A stretch of 64,000 nucleotides of DNA from Thiothrix sp. Its GTDB lineage: Bacteria; Pseudomonadota; Gammaproteobacteria; Thiotrichales; Thiotrichaceae. The position numbers and the translations under genes are program-made. The notes beneath the pieces are model-generated. The model was given only the letters and a program-made list of their open reading frames with translations. It searched no databases and was not told the DNA's origin. The DNA lies in contig SSFA01000008.1 of assembly GCA_008015155.1 (NCBI GenBank), positions 310,001 through 374,000 of the forward strand. Reading direction: 5' to 3'. Of this stretch, positions 16,564-24,642 are shown piece after piece (the stretch's first letter is position 1; each line of letters starts with the position of its first letter).

Positions 16564-18600
16564 ATGACACCGAACTGCCCTAAAGAGTGCCCAGCAAGAT
16601 CTAATTGCCAAGAGACTGAGAACGTAGAGCGCTGCTTGTTCTATATGCAAGGCCATAATATTAGCTTATCTGAAGCACTCACCAAGAATCGCTCCACTAA
16701 CAAAACGGTAGAAGATCTTAAAGAAAATGGTCAGGATTTTGAGTGGTATCCCACGACTCAAACTATGCTTGAGGCCATCCAAGCAGATAGCAAAACACAG
16801 CTATATAAAAATTCAGAGCATATAAACCTAAACGTCCTCGACTGTGGCGCGGGTGACGGTCGCGCCTTGAATTTCCTCGCAGGTAAAGGCAGTAAATACG
16901 CGATTGAAAAAAGCACCATCCTGCTAGCGCAACAAGCGCGGGATGTTATCCCAGTCGGCACCGACTTTTATCAATCCACATTAATTGATAAGGAAGTTGA
17001 TCTAGTATTCAGCAATCCCCCCTACTCTGAATATGAGCAATGGGCTGTGAAGATAATTAAAGAGGCCAACGCGCCCCTAATTTACCTAATTGTTCCCGAG
17101 CGCTGGTCACGCTCAGAGTCAATTAAAACAGCCCTAGAACTACGGGAAGTAAAAGAAGCTAAAGTAATTTATACCGGTGACTTTTTGGATGCTGACCGAT
17201 CAGCACGCGCGAGGATTAACATTATCCGCATCGACACTCGCTATAAACGGTCGCATTATTCACAAAACCGACTCAATGTTGATCCCTTTGATCTTTGGTT
17301 CGCCGAGGCGTTCCCCAATCCAGAAGAGCTGGGCGAGCCTTCTCGCCATGCAGATGAACAGATCTTAAAAGATAACCTGAAGCAAGAGCTGGTCACAGGT
17401 CAGAACCTGATTGATATTTTAGTGACGCTTTACAATCGCCAGCTTGAAAAACTTCGCAATAATTACACAGCGGCCTTATCCCTAGATCCTGAACTCATGC
17501 AGGAACTGGGTATAAAATCCAGTGAGTTAGCAAAGGCCGTTAAGCAAAAAATCAAAGGTTTAAAAAATCTTTACTGGAAAGAACTTTTTCTCAATTATGA
17601 ATCAATTACCAGTCGATTAACTAGCAAGACACGTAAGAAAATACTGGACAAATTAAGCGCGAATACCAGTGTGGATTTTAATCACGAAAATGCATACGCC
17701 GTGACGATGTGGGTGATCCGTAACGCGAATCACTATTATGACCAGCAGTTAGTTGATCTTGTTGAAGATATGGTAAGAAAGGCTAATGTAATCCTCTATA
17801 CATCCAACAAGCGCACGTTTGGAGATGAGGATTGGCGCTATGACTGGTATGAGCAAGCACCCAAAGAACTGAGCCACTATCAGCTAGAATTAAGGATCGT
17901 TTTAGATCGCTGTGGCGGCATCAATACCTCACAATGGACGTGGGAGCGTGAGAAGTATAAAGGTCTGACTGAATCAGCGTTTAACCTGCTTAATGACATC
18001 GTTATTGTTGCCGCTAATCTGGGCTATCAAAGCTTGCATAGAGCCGACTCGTTTTTCTGGGAGTCCGGCAAGGGCAATGAATTTACCTTAGTCAAGGGTG
18101 GTGCTCGCATAGGCTCACTGATGAATGTACGCGCTTTTAAAAACGGTAATATCCATATTAAGTTTGACCAGTCCTTTATGCGCCGCTTGAATATTGAGTT
18201 CGGGCGACTAAAAGGATGGGTAAAGGACTGGAGTGAGGCCGCGCAGGAGATGGATATTCCCGACGAAGAAGCTAAGCAGGGATTTAACTCCCAGTTTAAA
18301 CTGGGAAATGTCACAGCTCTACTATTGACCGCAGAGAATCCAAATATTCACAATGAATATGCTGCTGCTGAAGCAGAGGATCAGCTAAAAGCTAGACATA
18401 CTAGCGCGCCCGTTGATGATCCGATTATCTTCACTGCTAAAAAGCAAGATCCTACAGAGGAGCAAACAATCATTAAGCTTGATGAGCCAGAACAGCAAGT
18501 CAAACCTAACACAACAGCCAAACAAATGCCCCCTGATCCGCTAATATTACGTGGCAACCACCCTAGCACTGATGTTATGCAGTGGAAACTACGATTTTAA
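16564..18600 (+). CDS. DNA methyltransferase (NPPY type) with DUF4942-like region
   Basis: 678 residues from the ATG at 16564 (GGAG 8 bases before). The N-terminus has a cysteine cluster (CPKECPARSNC, then C at 24) that may bind metal. SAM-binding motif I is VLDCGAGDGR at residues 91-100, and the catalytic NPPY is at 151-154, as in N6-adenine or N4-cytosine methyltransferases. Residues about 265-560 resemble the DUF4942 region common in phage methyltransferases (FKNGNIHIKF... RLNIEFGRLKGW). It likely modifies phage DNA against host restriction. First gene of a short rightward operon. Confidence 0.8.
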   Translation: MTPNCPKECPARSNCQETENVERCLFYMQGHNISLSEALTKNRSTNKTVEDLKENGQDFEWYPTTQTMLEAIQADSKTQLYKNSEHINLNVLDCGAGDGRALNFLAGKGSKYAIEKSTILLAQQARDVIPVGTDFYQSTLIDKEVDLVFSNPPYSEYEQWAVKIIKEANAPLIYLIVPERWSRSESIKTALELREVKEAKVIYTGDFLDADRSARARINIIRIDTRYKRSHYSQNRLNVDPFDLWFAEAFPNPEELGEPSRHADEQILKDNLKQELVTGQNLIDILVTLYNRQLEKLRNNYTAALSLDPELMQELGIKSSELAKAVKQKIKGLKNLYWKELFLNYESITSRLTSKTRKKILDKLSANTSVDFNHENAYAVTMWVIRNANHYYDQQLVDLVEDMVRKANVILYTSNKRTFGDEDWRYDWYEQAPKELSHYQLELRIVLDRCGGINTSQWTWEREKYKGLTESAFNLLNDIVIVAANLGYQSLHRADSFFWESGKGNEFTLVKGGARIGSLMNVRAFKNGNIHIKFDQSFMRRLNIEFGRLKGWVKDWSEAAQEMDIPDEEAKQGFNSQFKLGNVTALLLTAENPNIHNEYAAAEAEDQLKARHTSAPVDDPIIFTAKKQDPTEEQTIIKLDEPEQQVKPNTTAKQMPPDPLILRGNHPSTDVMQWKLRF

Positions 18601-18614
18601 AATGAGCTGCGACC

Positions 18615-18911
18615 ATGAAAAAACAAAACAAATTATCGTTTGAATCCGTCACAGAAAATTTAACACGCGACGTAAACTGGCACCTTGGCGCTGATGTTAA
18701 TGAGATCGTTTTTCGAAAAGTGGAAGCTGTTTTTAAAAAACGAGTGAATAGAGAAGCCGCGTTATGGACTATCTATATAGTCGATTTTTTAGAGCTAGCA
18801 CGCAGTGCGGCAGAAGTGAACCAAGCCTGGAACAGCTACACAGCCGAGCAGCAACAGTTCATTACAGCAGCAATTAAACCTATCCTCGACAATGAGGACA
18901 ACTGGTTTTAA
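18615..18911 (+). CDS. Hypothetical phage protein
   Basis: 98 residues, alpha-helical in appearance, with aromatic residues around 50-60 (WTIYIVDFLELARSAAEV). It starts 14 bases after the methyltransferase stop, so it is in the same operon. No family recognised. A nested hairpin (18932-18958, CCCG/CGGG inside AGCC/GGCT) follows it. Confidence 0.5.
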   Translation: MKKQNKLSFESVTENLTRDVNWHLGADVNEIVFRKVEAVFKKRVNREAALWTIYIVDFLELARSAAEVNQAWNSYTAEQQQFITAAIKPILDNEDNWF

Positions 18912-18967
18912 CCCATTAACCTATTAACTAGCCTTGCCCGTTTGACGGGTGAGGCTCAAGGATTACT

Positions 18968-19249
18968 ATGAATCGCAAACCAACTTATAGTCCCGATACA
19001 TCAAGCTACATTGCTCCAACACCAGAAGAGCTGGAGTATATTTTATTTAAGCAGATCGTACCTGCTTTGGGCATCCAAGAAAGCAAGGGCGCTTCACTAT
19101 CAGCCCTTGCTGACATTGACAGAAAGAAGATTGGTCAGTGGTGCTCAGGCAATGGGCAAATCCCTTACTCTGTTTTGTATACTATTATCCATAAAGGACT
19201 GAACATAAAAATCACTTGCGACAACTGGCGGCAGGAGATTGGTCTATGA
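18968..19249 (+). CDS. Hypothetical protein with helix-turn-helix-like core
   Basis: 93 residues. Residues about 42-75 (SLSALADIDRKKIGQWCSGNGQIPYSVLYTII) resemble an XRE-like helix-turn-helix in spacing, though it lacks a clear basic recognition helix. An AAGGA site lies before the ATG. Its stop overlaps the next start by 4 bases (ATGA). A small regulator of the methyltransferase operon is possible. Confidence 0.45.
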   Translation: MNRKPTYSPDTSSYIAPTPEELEYILFKQIVPALGIQESKGASLSALADIDRKKIGQWCSGNGQIPYSVLYTIIHKGLNIKITCDNWRQEIGL

Positions 19250-19680
19250 ATACAGCAGAAATAATCGAAAAAATAATGGTTTTTTTGAACGAAAAGCCGG
19301 GAAGAAAGGCGGAAATAGCAAAAATCCGCTTGCCGGAACGAATGTATTACTACCTACTAGCTGATGCTGATAATAGAGGTATGGATACTTCCGAAAGAAA
19401 TCCGCGCTTATTAGGTATACTAATAGAGCCAGCAGCAGTCAATGATATAGAGTTCCAAACGCATAATGACCTTATACAATCATCAAGAGATGCAATGATC
19501 CAAGAGCTAGCTAACGAAATGCATGATGCCAGCTCAAGATTGATAAGTGGCCTACCTTTTGACACTAAAAAAATAGAATCACTAGCTAACAGATTAGGTG
19601 TAAAAGTAACCAAGGATAACGGAATACTAAGTATTTATGAGCTAAACCTATCCATGATCTATGAGCAAAAGCATGATTGA
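19246..19680 (+). CDS. Hypothetical helical phage protein
   Basis: 144 residues from the ATG at 19246, chosen for its 4-base overlap and GGAG upstream. Mostly helical, with charged N-terminus (NEKPGRKAEIAKIRLPERMYYYLL). No family recognised. Another small reading frame starts inside its end at 19661. Confidence 0.45.
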   Translation: MNTAEIIEKIMVFLNEKPGRKAEIAKIRLPERMYYYLLADADNRGMDTSERNPRLLGILIEPAAVNDIEFQTHNDLIQSSRDAMIQELANEMHDASSRLISGLPFDTKKIESLANRLGVKVTKDNGILSIYELNLSMIYEQKHD

Positions 19681-19753
19681 CTTAGCCCCCCTATTAATTT
19701 TTGCAATAGCCATTGCTATCTACTACTACATTTCAACTAATAAAAAGCAATAG
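19661..19753 (+). CDS. 30-residue single-span membrane peptide
   Basis: 30 codons encoding a short polar start, a hydrophobic helix (LAPLLIFAIAIAIYYYI) and a Lys-rich end. It overlaps the end of the preceding gene by 20 bases. A lysine AAA-AAG pair just before the stop would allow a -1 shift into an open frame reaching 19866. It could be a small inner-membrane effector or half of a frameshifted gene. Confidence 0.4.
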   Translation: MSKSMIDLAPLLIFAIAIAIYYYISTNKKQ

Positions 19754-19840
19754 CTGCTACTGATGAAAATTGTGAGCCTTCGGAAATACTAGAGCTACTT
19801 AAGCTTGGCATAAAGCTTAAGCAAGAATCAGAAAAAATAG

Positions 19841-20089
19841 CTAATCAGTATCAGAGCGGTTGTTAATCCGCCGCTCATGCTCAATCTGCTTGCGCCGTTC
19901 GTCACGAATGGTTTTCCAAATCGTGACGAGTCCCACCGCAATACCCACCAGTAGCGATACAACGCCCAGCGAAGAGCGCACTGGTTCGCTAGAAAACAGC
20001 GTAAAAAACCCCTGGAATGAGGTAAACATAGCCACAGTTAGCAACCCTATTTTTGTTGTTAGCATGTTAGTAACGTCCTGAGTTGTCAT
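19841..20089 (-). CDS. Putative holin
   Basis: 82 residues from the ATG at 20089, with AAGGAG six bases upstream. Two transmembrane helices are visible (residues about 14-32 and 41-58) separated by a short polar turn. The C-terminal tail is strongly charged (DERRKQIEHERRINNR), the class II holin pattern. It follows the lysozyme-like protein gene by 22 bases. Holins make holes in the inner membrane at the end of infection. Its end overlaps a convergent reading frame by 26 bases. Confidence 0.65.
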   Translation of the reverse strand: MTTQDVTNMLTTKIGLLTVAMFTSFQGFFTLFSSEPVRSSLGVVSLLVGIAVGLVTIWKTIRDERRKQIEHERRINNRSDTD

Positions 20090-20111
20090 GATGCGCTCCT
20101 TTTGACAATCA

Positions 20112-21614
20112 TCAACGCTGCAATAATTCACCCGCTAATTCGCGACCCTTCCACCACCAAAATGCCCCTACAACAATCAACAGTAAACACACAGTATTAG
20201 CGACCACCAGAATGGTGAGCCAGTCTGCACCCGATTGAGCGACACTAGTCACCGTATCAGTCGCTTTTGTGACCAGCTCTTGGTTCGTCATGCCCACTGT
20301 CGCGCCCACTGTAGTAGCCGCAGCACCCGCACCACCCACGCCAATAGCCACCGAACCTTGGCGCTCTTTAGATTGCATTTTGGGCTTAGGCTGTATTTGT
20401 TTTTCTTGCGGCATGCGTAACCCGGCCATCATCAAAGCCGTATCAATTTGAGTATCTGAGTAAGGCATGAGCCACCCATTTTCAAACTCAATCATGGCAG
20501 TTAACATAGCTTTTGCCACCTGATAATCCCTTACAGCCACAGTTTCATCAGGATCAATACGCATTCTGTTTGCCACATGCGACACGTAAGCAGAGGTTTG
20601 TTCTTTGGTATTATCCGCTGAGTCACCACGGTAGGGACTCCAGCGGTTAATCATTTTGCGTACCGTATTCAGTGAGTATTTTTGCTGGTACATCAGCAAT
20701 AAATGCACAGCAGCACGCATGCCATATTCTGGTTGAACAAATTTCAATAAATCCGAGCGACGATTAGCTACTTGCCGCATCCAACTTGGCATATCTTTTG
20801 GTGCCACTTCGCCTTGCCAGTCGTCATATTTCTTGATAGCGCACGGATTGTTGTAAAGGATTCCAACCGTCACGTCTTCAGGCTTGATTCCCAATTTTTC
20901 CGCTGCGTTATAAACCTCAACCATCATAGTACCCTCAACTTTTCCATCCACATTGATAGCCGTACAACCTGAGCTATCAATGCCATTCAAATTGCGGAAC
21001 CGCACAGCTCCGCCCCCTGTTACATTTTCAACGTGACAATCGCGTGCTTCAGCAAATGTGATCGCGTGTTCTGGATGACAGCCAGGCAAGCTAATATTGC
21101 GAATACACCAGCCTTCAAAAACTCCGTCACTGAACATCAGTCCTTGGTAGTTTTTGCGTGCAAGCGGATGATTAGATTCCACCACCACAACAACATCTAT
21201 AACACCTCCTACTGCATTCCCCCGCCATTGAACTACGTCTGGGTGATAGAGTTCATCAGAGAGCATCTTGAGCAAATTGCTGGCCTTTAAATGTGTAATA
21301 AAGGGCCGTTGACCATCGCCTTGTATTACATCGCCACTGATTAAATCAGCCTCAATCTGCTCAATTGAGCAGTTATTGCCGCGAATCTCCACCCCTACAT
21401 GCAGTCGATTCAATACGAGTTTTTTAATCGTGACATTATCGGCAAAGATCACTACCCCATTGGCCACACTACCATTCCAAGTATCAATGCTAGAATCATC
21501 AGCAGCCCCATCGACTACTAATAAATCGAGCATTAACCCAGATTCTTTGCGATCAATAGCACCCAGCCACTGGCCACACTGCCCAGCTTGTTGTGTGATT
21601 AATCGCTGACTCAC
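20112..21614 (-). CDS. Beta-helix protein fused to lysozyme-like P5-type domain and membrane anchor
   Basis: 500 residues, GTG start overlapping the preceding stop (GTGA). Residues about 25-245 read as a right-handed beta-helix (repeating hydrophobic strands, NGVVIFADNVTIKKLVLNRL). Residues about 285-400 (FVQPEYGMRAAVHLLLMYQQKYSLNTVRKMINRW, then YVSHVANRM and ENGW) match the phage 'structural protein P5' lysozyme-like family. A low-complexity Gly/Ala linker follows, then one transmembrane helix near residues 465-487. The combination suggests a virion-associated or membrane-bound muralytic protein. The neighbouring holin and lipoprotein support a lysis or entry role. Confidence 0.6.
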   Translation of the reverse strand: MSQRLITQQAGQCGQWLGAIDRKESGLMLDLLVVDGAADDSSIDTWNGSVANGVVIFADNVTIKKLVLNRLHVGVEIRGNNCSIEQIEADLISGDVIQGDGQRPFITHLKASNLLKMLSDELYHPDVVQWRGNAVGGVIDVVVVVESNHPLARKNYQGLMFSDGVFEGWCIRNISLPGCHPEHAITFAEARDCHVENVTGGGAVRFRNLNGIDSSGCTAINVDGKVEGTMMVEVYNAAEKLGIKPEDVTVGILYNNPCAIKKYDDWQGEVAPKDMPSWMRQVANRRSDLLKFVQPEYGMRAAVHLLLMYQQKYSLNTVRKMINRWSPYRGDSADNTKEQTSAYVSHVANRMRIDPDETVAVRDYQVAKAMLTAMIEFENGWLMPYSDTQIDTALMMAGLRMPQEKQIQPKPKMQSKERQGSVAIGVGGAGAAATTVGATVGMTNQELVTKATDTVTSVAQSGADWLTILVVANTVCLLLIVVGAFWWWKGRELAGELLQR

Positions 21615-21730
21615 TGCTGTAGCTCCACTTTTTCAGCAAGCGATACGTGCACATGCACGGTCAGATGACTGCATGCACTCACCAGCACCAGTGCTGTGAT
21701 ATACACCAAAGCTAAGGCTAATCCCTTCAT
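21611..21730 (-). CDS. Short lipoprotein, Rz1-like spanin candidate
   Basis: 39 residues. It has a signal peptide ending in the lipobox LVSAC, so Cys20 would be lipidated, and leaves a mature part of only 20 residues. It overlaps the next start by 4 bases (GTGA). No strong ribosome site is seen, so translation is likely coupled to the preceding gene. Size and context in a lysis cassette fit an outer-membrane spanin subunit, but the mature part lacks the usual prolines. Confidence 0.45.
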   Translation of the reverse strand: MKGLALALVYITALVLVSACSHLTVHVHVSLAEKVELQQ

Positions 21731-21731
21731 G

Positions 21732-22040
21732 TTACTGCTGAGCATCCCAAAGCTTTTGCTTTAACAAATACCCCTCTAACGCCCAAATTTTTTCACGAGC
21801 ATGCTGACGAGCAACCTTTTTTCCAATGTCAGAATCAAAATTTTCTCGTGATACTGAAGAGCTTTCACCCGTGACAATGAACCCATTGCGCAGCTTTAAC
21901 GCACACACCGTTAATGTTGTCCCTTCAAAAACGTGGTAATCCTCACCGACGATCACCTCATCAATAAGCGCTGGTGTAAGACGTGGTGCATTCAAGCCCT
22001 TATCTTTAATTTCTTGCTCAATCTGTTGTTCATTCGACAT
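21732..22040 (-). CDS. N4 gp49 / Sf6 gene 66 family phage protein
   Basis: 102 residues from the ATG at 22040 (GGAAAG upstream). The sequence LTPALIDEVIVGEDYHVFEG... TVCALKLRNGFIVTGES... NFDSDIGKKVARQHAREKIWALEGYLL is the diagnostic pattern of Pfam Phage_gp49_66. The family is widespread in phages and its function is unknown. Its start overlaps the end of the lipoprotein gene by 11 bases. Confidence 0.85.
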   Translation of the reverse strand: MSNEQQIEQEIKDKGLNAPRLTPALIDEVIVGEDYHVFEGTTLTVCALKLRNGFIVTGESSSVSRENFDSDIGKKVARQHAREKIWALEGYLLKQKLWDAQQ

Positions 22041-22524
22041 GATTTTCTTTCCTTTGAACTTTAATAAACATCGGCACAGCTCGACTATCAAACGACTGCA
22101 CACTATCCCAGCGCATACCAAACAATGGATCAGCCACACGCACTAAGCCGTCACGAAGCTCATAAGCCACAACAAAATGATGAGCGATTCCAATATTAGT
22201 GAGGGCTGCGACCGCGCCACTGTCAACAAGCGATTCGGCCACTGAAAAACCAGACTGCACCTGATAATGAATACCTTTATTGACTAGATGCTGCTCAATA
22301 TCATTGAGTGTCCATAGCCCATTTTTCTTAGTGAGCTTACGCGCCTCAGCGACTGACGATTGACCGCCCGAAAAATTGACAAGCATGGCAGCACTGGCCG
22401 GGCCACACTCCGTGACATTGAATCCCTGCCCCACATAATTTGGCTCTAGCTGTCTGGCTTGCTGCTGTGATGCACAAGCACTTAACGCTAGTGCGAATAA
22501 AGCAGAGATAACGACTTTAAACAC
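22030..22524 (-). CDS. Lipoprotein with C39-like cysteine peptidase domain
   Basis: 164 residues. Signal peptide with lipobox LSAC (Cys17), so it should be membrane-anchored outside the cytoplasm. The domain shows the papain-like C39_2 pattern: catalytic Cys40 in ECGPASAAML, a His at 115/116 (AHHFVVAYE) and Asp132 in ADP. The usual substrates of C39-like enzymes are Gly-Gly leader peptides or peptide bonds in exported proteins. No transporter is encoded next to it. A prophage-encoded surface peptidase could act on the envelope or block other phages; this is inference. Confidence 0.7.
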   Translation of the reverse strand: MFKVVISALFALALSACASQQQARQLEPNYVGQGFNVTECGPASAAMLVNFSGGQSSVAEARKLTKKNGLWTLNDIEQHLVNKGIHYQVQSGFSVAESLVDSGAVAALTNIGIAHHFVVAYELRDGLVRVADPLFGMRWDSVQSFDSRAVPMFIKVQRKENHVE

Positions 22525-22573
22525 GGACTAATCCAGCTAATTAATATCTGCCATTATCCCTTTAATGAAAAAA

Positions 22574-22594
22574 GCCACCGTAGCGGTGGCTTTT
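22574..22594. terminator. Bidirectional intrinsic terminator
   Basis: Stem GCCACCG/CGGTGGC with a 3-base loop. It is flanked by TTTT on the right and a run of A on the left, so T-runs follow in both directions. It separates the lipoprotein unit from the genes at 22617 and beyond. A TCCATAAAA motif (22591-22599) overlaps it. Confidence 0.8.
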
Positions 22595-22616
22595 ATGGAA
22601 GATTTTAAACGATTAA

Positions 22617-22796
22617 CTAGCGTGATTTACGCAACGATGGAAAGACAGGTCGCATCGGTGGATGACCACCGGTTGATGTGCTTGGCTTCACTGTTTGTCC
22701 TTGCCCTGGAGCCTGTGGTTTTGGAGCTTCCTGTTTCACCGGTGTATTGGCTTGAGTCGTTGTGAAATTTCCGTTACAGCCGCCGCATGTACTCAT
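22617..22796 (-). CDS. Small Pro-rich protein with CGGC motif
   Basis: 59 residues. It starts STCGGCNGNF, giving CxxC plus a nearby context, followed by a Pro/Gln/Thr-rich flexible stretch and a basic end. The ATG is 3 bases after the preceding stop, with TAGGTAG upstream. No transmembrane segment. Function unknown. Confidence 0.5.
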   Translation of the reverse strand: MSTCGGCNGNFTTTQANTPVKQEAPKPQAPGQGQTVKPSTSTGGHPPMRPVFPSLRKSR

Positions 22797-22799
22797 TTT

Positions 22800-22994
22800 T
22801 TAACTACCTACTAAATAACCAATCACGAGGCCGATTGGCAGACCTAATATAAATGTCCCCCGGTAGAAGCTACAGCAGTAGCAGTGATGCGCCCCTTTGT
22901 TCAAGACTGCAAACACAGCAAAGACTACACGCGCCCACCCATGGTGATGAGCATCAGTGTAACAAGGGTTTAAGTCGGGTCGGATAAAGCGCAT
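22800..22994 (-). CDS. Small membrane protein with His/Cys cluster
   Basis: 64 residues. It has a polar N-terminus with DAHHHGW, then a hydrophobic part, an HHCYCC cluster in the middle, and a C-terminal transmembrane helix (TFILGLPIGLVIGYLVGS). A TCCATAAAA motif overlaps its ATG. No family recognised. Metal binding is possible. Confidence 0.5.
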   Translation of the reverse strand: MRFIRPDLNPCYTDAHHHGWARVVFAVFAVLNKGAHHCYCCSFYRGTFILGLPIGLVIGYLVGS

Positions 22995-23011
22995 TTTATG
23001 GATTCTCTTTA

Positions 23012-23449
23012 TTAGATTGGCTCAAAGACCAAAATAGGAATGGGGACTTCGCCCAAGATCCGCTCAATCATACTTTTAACATCAGACCAAATTAACCCGC
23101 CAAGCCCACAACCAAGTGCAGGGATAGCAATTCTTGAAATGTTTCGGTCATAGATTTCATAGCGGATATTAAACAAACACATCTCAACGTCGCGCAGATC
23201 AGATGGATTGCGCCAATGTCCTTTAGTGGCAGCATTTAAGATGAGTGGATTGTTTCCAAAAACGAACACATCACCGGCTTTTAACTTGCTATTATCACAA
23301 GCAGATTTGTATGCTAAAAAGTTATCGAAGAACCTATTTTTAAACTCTAGGGCTAAACCCTTTCCCATTACACCTACAGTGTTAACTGGGTTTACCAGAG
23401 CTTGAGCACCTGATTCAAAAATAGAGCCCTCTTTTCGGTATTCGATCAT
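23012..23449 (-). CDS. Macro-domain ADP-ribose-binding protein (DarG/TARG1-like)
   Basis: 145 residues, a single macro domain. ALVNPVNTVGVMGKGLA (residues 17-33) is the first ADP-ribose loop, and IPALGCGLGGLIW (109-121) is the second, both as in the DarG/ALC1-like branch. Such enzymes remove ADP-ribose from DNA or proteins. No DarT toxin gene is adjacent, so a stand-alone phage counter-defence role against ADP-ribosylating host systems is plausible. It abuts the DUF1064 gene on the same strand. Confidence 0.85.
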   Translation of the reverse strand: MIEYRKEGSIFESGAQALVNPVNTVGVMGKGLALEFKNRFFDNFLAYKSACDNSKLKAGDVFVFGNNPLILNAATKGHWRNPSDLRDVEMCLFNIRYEIYDRNISRIAIPALGCGLGGLIWSDVKSMIERILGEVPIPILVFEPI

Positions 23450-23875
23450 TTAGAAGTCACCTCGCTTAATCACTTCAATCTCAAACGGATAGTGATGCTC
23501 AACTTCTCGCTTTTTAATCAAAAAATCAGAGGTTTCCACGCCCTTTGTATCAATGAATCGGCATGTTCCATCTGCATAGAACACCTGGAAATCAACAACA
23601 AGCTTAGTCCCACCAAGTAAATGAATAGGAACTTGCCTTAGAAAGAATAAAACCTGCTTTGCTTGCTGCTGTAGTTTAAGATGAAGATAGAAGTCACCCT
23701 CTAGCTTTGAATCAAATTTAATCCCATCATACTCAACCTGCCTCGCATTGAACTTATGGCGAGGCTGAGTTGCTATATGTTTTTCTTGTTTGCACTTCGA
23801 TAGCTTTGGCGCATCTTGATTACGCCAAGGCTTACCAAGAACTTCCTGTAATTGATCCTCACTGATACGAGTCAT
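23450..23875 (-). CDS. DUF1064 family PD-(D/E)XK-type nuclease
   Basis: 141 residues. The pattern YDGIKFDSKLEGDFYLHLKL (residues 49-68), then LVVDFQVFYADGTCRFIDTKG and EIEVIKRGDF matches DUF1064. The Glu of SKLE, the Asp of VVDF and the Asp/Lys of IDTKG would form the metal site of a restriction-endonuclease-like fold. Members occur in phage replication regions and may act on branched DNA. It starts 24 bases after the next upstream gene. Confidence 0.75.
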   Translation of the reverse strand: MTRISEDQLQEVLGKPWRNQDAPKLSKCKQEKHIATQPRHKFNARQVEYDGIKFDSKLEGDFYLHLKLQQQAKQVLFFLRQVPIHLLGGTKLVVDFQVFYADGTCRFIDTKGVETSDFLIKKREVEHHYPFEIEVIKRGDF

Positions 23876-23899
23876 CTGCTATTTTTACCCACAACTGCA

Positions 23900-24349
23900 C
23901 TAAGACTGAGCAGACTCATTACCTTTAAAAATCTGACTTATCGTAGGGTCACCACAAGTCACTTTATAAGGTTCTGTATAGGGTGCTAATAGTGTTAGCG
24001 GGCTTAATGGAAGTAATGGTAGCCTTCGCTTCACTGAAAGCAAGTCATCCAGTCTTGCCTCCAGTTGGTAGATCCGCTGGCTAAGCTTTTTATGCTCCTC
24101 AAATAACTGTTCATACGACACCGAGGCATCGACCCCCGCACGCGAAGTACGCCATTTTACGGTAGATAACTCCTCATCCCTGTTAATGTTTTCTAGCACA
24201 TTATCAGAAATGTGGTATCCAAGGGCTTGGGTAGCTTCTTGTGCGATAGCCTCGTATGTTCGCCCACCCAATTTCGCTAGATTCTGCTCCAGCCATTGCA
24301 CCAATTTATATTTCTCGGCGAATGCTAAATTACCTTTTGTCTTTTGCAT
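23900..24349 (-). CDS. Hypothetical coiled-coil phage protein
   Basis: 149 residues from the ATG at 24349 (AAGGAG upstream). The N-terminal half is helical with a pattern similar to small DNA-binding proteins (EKYKLVQWLEQNLAKLGGRTYEAIAQEATQ). Residues about 85-115 form a coiled coil (YEQLFEEHKKLSQRIYQLEARLDDLL). The C-terminal part is Pro/Leu-rich. No family recognised. Confidence 0.5.
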   Translation of the reverse strand: MQKTKGNLAFAEKYKLVQWLEQNLAKLGGRTYEAIAQEATQALGYHISDNVLENINRDEELSTVKWRTSRAGVDASVSYEQLFEEHKKLSQRIYQLEARLDDLLSVKRRLPLLPLSPLTLLAPYTEPYKVTCGDPTISQIFKGNESAQS

Positions 24350-24362
24350 GGTAGCTCCTTGG

Positions 24363-24635
24363 TTAAAGCTCAATTATTCCGCTGACTGCTAGCGAAAACT
24401 TATCGCTCATGATTTTGGTAAGTGCTGTCATCTCTGATGCCTTCATCCCAGCATTATAAAATCCAGGTCTATACTTATCGTTCTTGTCATCTAGCAGTAG
24501 CAATACCGCTTTATTTGGGTAGTAGTCGTCTACACCTTTTTCAATATCATCAATAGCCTGCCGCAACATCTCTACTACTGATGTATGCTTAGCACTACCT
24601 GTATGAGCTGCCAAACTAGTAACGTTATCCTTCAT
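24363..24635 (-). CDS. Hypothetical small phage protein
   Basis: 90 residues from the ATG at 24635, with AGGTG upstream and 7 bases after the previous stop. Mixed alpha/beta, with MLRQAIDDIEKGVDDYYPNKAVLLLLDD. Common in phage replication regions as an accessory gene of unknown role; no motif recognised. Confidence 0.5.
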   Translation of the reverse strand: MKDNVTSLAAHTGSAKHTSVVEMLRQAIDDIEKGVDDYYPNKAVLLLLDDKNDKYRPGFYNAGMKASEMTALTKIMSDKFSLAVSGIIEL

Positions 24636-24642
24636 CTGACAC

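Noticed and set aside
22565-22765. Rightward frame of 66 codons.
   Set aside because: It covers a terminator and runs opposite to the coupled gene at 22617.
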